From the NCBI RefSeq assembly GCF_041381155.1, contig NC_091147.1:35234909-35298908 (forward strand): a DNA stretch of 64,000 nt, read 5' to 3'. The notes beneath the pieces were generated by a model that had not been told where the DNA came from, searched no databases, and saw only the letters and a list, made by a program, of their open reading frames with translations. Positions 59,311 to 64,000 of this stretch are shown here, piece by piece. Positions within the stretch are counted from its first letter, which is position 1. Every line of letters starts with the position of its first letter. Position numbers and translations under genes: made by a program. Source of the stretch: Argopecten irradians (taxonomy: Eukaryota; Mollusca; Bivalvia; Pectinida; Pectinidae).

Positions 59311-62280
59311 TTAATTCATAATTATAACTTTACATTTACTATCACAAAATTATTATTTAAAATGTCTGCAGTAGATGTATACGAAAATCACATAGATTTA
59401 TCACTCAATTGAAAAGTAACTATAAAATTAATTGTCTATTGACAGTATATTTCTATATTAAACACTTAATGTACTACGGAAAAAATATATATAGAGAGAG
59501 AGCGAGAAATATCTCTACTTAAGTATAAATGTATTGTCTCACTGGTTGTTCTGTTATTATATGTCAAAACGCCGTGCTTTAATTTCAGGAGAGGAATTAA
59601 TATAAGCTTTTAGCTTGTTTTCTCATCCTAGCTGACTGAATGTATTGGTGTATATGTATGTATACATTTGAATAAATATTGTTTAAACTAACTGTCGTAT
59701 ACGCGTCCGTCTACGTGTACGTAGTGCGTCTACGATCAGAACTGAAGATGTCTAATAAGTGTAGCTAGTTATTTATAGACTCGAGTACTGTCGCCAATCT
59801 ACAGGTAAATCGCGGGCGCTCTGGCGGTGACCGCCTTATATCCCTACGTACAGAATGTATATGTAGTCCGAAAACAGATAATATATAATGGGATTTATAT
59901 GCGAACAGTACTTGAAATAAAACAAACGTTTATTACAGTTTTCGATGCAAAAGATTTGTTGTAAACAGGTAAGTTATACTTAAATGTATGTGACTATAGA
60001 ATTGATACGGAAAATGATATGAAACAACGAAATGTAGCGTATTTTCAAAAAGAGCATAATCTTGAAATACATAAACGTATCTGATAATGGGAATGTCAAC
60101 ACGGATATAGGCAGTCAGGAGGACGTTTTAGGATTCCTTTACTATAAATTAATTTCTTCGCGTGCAGAGCGATTTTGACAGGATATTTTATTTTTCTATT
60201 TCATAGGAAATTATACTGGATATATTAACACCATTTAAACCGACTTAAGCCTTCCTTTGCCCGACTATTCACTTAAAAGAGTATTATTTTTTATATGTAC
60301 AATGTAATCCTGTTTAATATCCCCTCCCCCCCCCCCCCCAAAAAAAAAAAAAAAAAAATCATTATGCGGACCATTTCCATCATTATGGGTAGAATAAACA
60401 ATTCAAAGAATGGGGAAGCAAAAATAAGTTGTTAAATACATGTATTTACATATGTCCCTATATAGTCAACGGGAGGGGAGTTGCGTTCAAATTAGCGTAA
60501 ACGCAATGACGTATGAATACAAAAGCAGTGAAGGTTCGGACTACTTCTAGTTCACGCTTCGATAAGATTTTGCGTCATAAGTTGACGGATTTTAAAATAA
60601 CAATAAAGAGTTTTTATTACATCCAATTAGATATGTATTTGACATCAAAACAAAACATGTGTTCAAGCATTGTAACGGTAATAAAATACAAAATGAATCG
60701 CTGGTCAGGGCTACAACCGGGGGCTTTCCTCAGGAATGTTCGGGGAATCCCATAGTTACGTCAGTTGTACATGTTTGTACGGTCACTTATCTCGCCTATA
60801 TATACAGAACATCTGATTGTCGGTGAACAATTCTGGGAGCGTCTAAGCGAACAATAGGTTAACAGATCATATACAGGTTTCCAGAAAAAAAACCCATTAC
60901 AGGTAGCGTATCCGAAACAGTATCATTAGCCTAAATGGGGGCGTCTTGGCATTCAAAATAGGCATACACACACGCAAACACTTGTCTATCCTCCGTACAA
61001 TAAAATAAAAGTCATGACTATGAAAAATTTAGTCTAAATCGCGTTCTTAGACCGATAAATACATGACAAACATTCAGCAGCTCAACGGTCATACCATCAA
61101 AAGGCTATATCACAGTCACTTTCTTCGGTTGAAAATCAAATATGGCGGCTCGCTCCACTTCGGGCCGCATCCCTACCCTGACAACGATACATACCGGTAG
61201 TCGTTCCGCCTTGGTTATCTCAATTTTGATTCGAAATGGATATTATTGATATATTATCAAATTGAAAAAAAAATATATGTTAAAAATAATTGAAAAGTGT
61301 CATTGTTGTATTTCGAACCAAACTGCAGCTATAACATTCAACAATCGGAACTATATCTTCGGTCATCCTGACTACCGTTGTTACCCAACTTAGCAACCAT
61401 CACCGTTTTAAATTTTACGTAAAAGTAGATTTATTTATGTAAATATATAGATTGAACAGTGTTTTGATTGCGTTAAAGGTGGTATGAACGCAATGGGATA
61501 CAGACATATTCTACATGTAGCGCTAACGCGCTACATTGAATATGTCTGTATCCCATTGCGTTCATACCACCTTTAACGCAATCAAAACACTGTTCAATCT
61601 CTATGTATATATTGTACAATATAACGACGTTTATAGGTATAATAAAAGTCATTTTTCGGTAAGATTTGATTATATACATCATTTATTCATGGAGCAACGT
61701 TAATCCTAATGCAATACAGTGTACAAAAGGCTAACAATCGGACATTTTAAAGCTTGCATATTTGTAAGATAATCCGTAGAATGTATTCTTGTGAGATATC
61801 CTATAAAATGTAAGATGTTATTTTTATTATTTTTTTATTTGATTTTGTTTGTTTGTTTGTTGTTGTTGTTATTTTGATGTAATTTTGCCCTGGCATTGCT
61901 CCATGAAGAAATGACAACTCGCTGGCCATAGAAATTGTCAGATCAGCAGTGCCAAAGAAATGTTTTCGCCAAAATACGTTAATTATAACAACTCTATAAC
62001 TTGCAATATTTACTAATTTTCGGACTAACGGGCCTTCGGACTATTTTGCCTTCGGACTATTGGGCCGTAGGGATATAAGGGTGTCGCTCTGGCAAGGAGT
62101 TTCATATGCAATTTTACTAGAAATATGAAGATTTGTTAAAATATCTAAAATAAAGAAATACTATTGAGAGGCCGGAGCGTAGCATCCAGTACCAATTTAC
62201 CTGTGGATTTGGCGACAGTATTCGAGTCTATATTCGATTCACAACGTCCGCGTCTCAGTCCAATGATTCGCCTAGAAAGG
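59311..62280. other. Non-coding interval between two LINEs
   Basis: It contains TCTACGTGTACGTAGTGCGT and AGATGTCTAATAAG (59715-59762), inverse of 54811-54857; ATAGACTCGAGTACTGTCGC (59777 on), inverse of 62200-62230; a poly-C/poly-A tract at about 60318-60358; and a long palindrome at 61449-61600 (listed separately). No exon chain was recognised. Confidence 0.5.
61449..61600. repeat. Near-perfect 152-bp palindrome
   Basis: Arms of 63 perfectly matching bases, from AGATTGAACAGTGTTTTGAT through GGTGGTATGAACGCAATGGG to ATACAGACATATTC, and their exact inverse ending in TGTTCAATCT. The centre, TACATGTAGCGCTAACGCGC and TACATTG, pairs imperfectly. Flanks are AT-rich (ATATAT / TATGTATAT). It could be a foldback MITE or the template of a long hairpin RNA. 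Confidence 0.92.
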
Positions 62281-62326
62281 GGGGGGGGGGGGTCAGGGGG
62301 TATACATTAATGATGATAAGACTGAT

Positions 62327-63502
62327 TTGTCTATACAGAATGCTAGTTCTAACATCAAGATTATTTCATGGAACGTGAATGTTGGTTTAGACAACAAGCT
62401 TCAGCTTTTAGAATCTCGTAACTTAATTGCCAAATATGATATTATTTTCTTGTCAGAGTGCTGGATCCCCAATGACTATACATTGGAACTCGATGACTTC
62501 CAATCATTTGTTACACCGAGAAAGGCAACGCGCTCTTCGCAAGGGGGTGAGTTGGTTTTGTTAATCCGTAATGACACTTTTAAACATAGAAAGGTAGAAA
62601 ATAGTTTGTTTGATACCATTATCCCAATTAGTATCGATAAACATCTAACTGGACGTGAAAGAATTCTTAGAGTAATATTTACATATATCCCTCCTAGCTC
62701 GTCTCGTTATTACGAGCAGTATGACTGTGACGTTTTTTCGGTTTTAGAAACTGTCATTACCGATTTTTCTCAGACTAGTAACGTAATAGTTGTAGGTGAT
62801 CTAAACAGTCGCACTCGTTCTTCTGTAGATTATATCACTGGCGACATATTACATGAAAGTATTAAATCCCATGTTCAATCTAATTTTAATTATTTGAGTG
62901 ATACTGATGATGAGAGTTGTTTACCTACAAGGAAGAATCCCGATTTGGGTAGGAACGAATTTGGAACTAGGCTGTTAAACCTCTGTAAATCTTCTGGTCT
63001 AAGAATTTTGAATGGTAGAGATCCAGATAATCTATCGTGTGATTTTACTTTCTGTGGGGCAAACGGTATGAGTGTGATTGATTATGTTTTATTACCATTT
63101 AACCTGTTTAATATTATCAATAAGTTTATGGTTTGTGAATTTGTTGAATTTTCTGATCATGCTCCATTACATATTGAAATTCATTGTGAAATATTTTCTT
63201 TTGACACTGAAATTGATGGTGATGGTGTCGAACATAGACCCGTTTTTAAATGGAAGGAAGAGTATCAATATCAATTTATTGAATCATTAAGACTTAACTT
63301 AGACTCTGTGAAAAAGTCAGTATTAATTAGTAACGAAGTAAACCAAAATTCTATTGATACATGTGTAAGCAATTATTCAGATGTCCTGCTTGGTATCATG
63401 CAACCATTTTTTTTTCAAATCAATCCACAGTATAGTATTTCTAGCAAATCCCCTGTAAACCCACATACCAGTACTCTTTCTAGTTCCAACGTAGTCCGCT
63501 AA
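62327..63502 (+). pseudogene. LINE endonuclease domain (AP-endonuclease type)
   Basis: The frame is open from the poly-G tract, with TTG at 62327 and no ATG start. Motifs of the endonuclease/exonuclease/phosphatase fold are in order: KIISWNVNVG (metal-site Asn), IIFLSECWI (catalytic Glu), VIVVGDLNSRT (Asp/Asn), VIDYVLLP (Asp) and FSDHAPLHIE (the Ser-Asp-His end). All catalytic residues are present, so the domain looks recently active although the element is truncated. The last residues before the stop are encoded by the inserted MITE, not the LINE. The enzyme nicks target DNA to prime reverse transcription. Confidence 0.85.
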
Positions 63503-63590
63503 ACCTACCTACATTATTAGTTTTTTTGTTTTTGTTTTTTGCCTAATATATATAAAAAAGCCTAATAATATAGGCAGGTTTAGCGGACTA
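63492..63590. mobile_element. 99-bp MITE in the second LINE, 9-bp target duplication
   Basis: Ends TAGTCCGCTAAACCTACCTA and AGGCAGGTTTAGCGGACTA are inverted, with arms of about 30 bp around a T-rich loop. Flanked by GTTCCAACG at 63483-63491 and 63591-63599. A 9-bp duplication suggests a Mutator-like or related transposase, but no family is certain. Confidence 0.9.
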
Positions 63591-64000
63591 GTTCCAACGA
63601 TAAACCTTGGTTTAATGACTGTTTAAAATCCCTACGTAAGCAATATCTGACTGCATTGAAAGCGTTTAAGTCCAATAAGTGTTCCTCAACACACACCAAT
63701 CTCATACGTAAGAAAAGAGAGTATAGGTCTACGGACCCTTAAAATATAAAAGGCAATATGTAAGTGCCGAAGGTGATATGTTAGAATATATGAGGAAACA
63801 TAACCCAATGTCTTTTTATAAGAAATTTTGACATAAAAAGACTGTTTCACCATTTCTAAGTTCTAACCAATTGTATAACCATTTTAAAAATTTGTCTTCT
63901 GCCAATCAAGCTACTAATCAAGTTCCACATTATGACATAACTGTAGTTGATAATGATGTTATATTCGAGGAGTTATATGCCCGTATTTCATCCCGGGAAA

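Larger units (their letters stand above)
62281..64000 (+). mobile_element. Second LINE, 5' part, running off the window
   Basis: A different LINE from the first. It carries an AP-endonuclease domain and then the linker to the reverse transcriptase. It begins directly after a poly-G run (about 62279-62292) with no ATG in frame, so it is probably 5'-truncated. A 99-bp MITE splits it at 63492-63590. After the MITE the frame resumes (KPWFNDCLKSLRKQYLTAL), then needs one frameshift near 63735 and meets a TGA at about 63828 before continuing to the window end. Confidence 0.85.

Noticed and set aside
61473-61682. 69-codon - strand frame
   Set aside because: It is read through the 152-bp palindrome and has no support as a gene.

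Overview
The window looks like animal nuclear DNA, most likely from a bivalve mollusc. It is AT-rich, its genes are split by GT-AG introns of 0.3 to 4 kb, and the space between them is crowded with repeats of types well known from bivalves: an element opening with TTAGCTCACCTGGCC that carries ~157-bp internal tandem repeats, tRNA-derived SINEs, many MITEs, and broken non-LTR retrotransposons. The species cannot be named from the sequence.

Three host genes are supported. (1) Positions 74-9252, + strand: the last six exons of a gene I do not recognise, ending in a very basic tail. (2) Positions 23225-31536, - strand: a complete six-exon SPCS2 gene (signal peptidase complex subunit 2, 198 aa). 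(3) Positions 32463-47261, + strand: a complete IFT81 gene (intraflagellar transport, 12 coding exons, 678 aa). Every reading-frame phase closes at every splice junction I assigned. SPCS2 and IFT81 lie head to head, with about 0.3-0.4 kb between the SPCS2 start codon and the likely first IFT81 exon. Three CCGGAAGT (ETS-type) motifs lie in that gap, so a shared bidirectional promoter is likely. The two proteins work in unrelated places (ER membrane and cilium), so the pairing probably reflects shared promoter use rather than shared pathway.

Layout: 0-9.3 kb, unknown gene with MITEs and a tandem-repeat element in its introns; 9.3-16 kb, gene-poor with small MITEs; 16-19.2 kb, a 53-bp minisatellite (about 34 copies) followed by a second array of the same 53-bp period, broken by two SINEs; 19-23 kb, SINE and MITE copies; 23-47.3 kb, SPCS2 and IFT81, with nested DNA transposons and a large inverted repeat in SPCS2 introns; 47.3-48.1 kb, a fresh 398-bp tandem duplication at the IFT81 3' end; 49.4-50.5 kb, a TTAA-flanked element with ~120-bp inverted ends; 51.9-54.3 kb, a 1190-bp tandem duplication rich in hairpins; 56-59.3 kb, a dead LINE with a SINE in it; 61.45-61.6 kb, a near-perfect 152-bp palindrome; 62.3-64 kb, the 5' part of a second LINE interrupted by a 99-bp MITE.

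I found no CRISPR array, prokaryotic operon, or clear new enzymatic system. The most unusual items are the hairpin-studded tandem duplication (51911-54288), the long palindromes, the TTAA-flanked families that share AG...CT ends, and the duplicated splice acceptor in IFT81.
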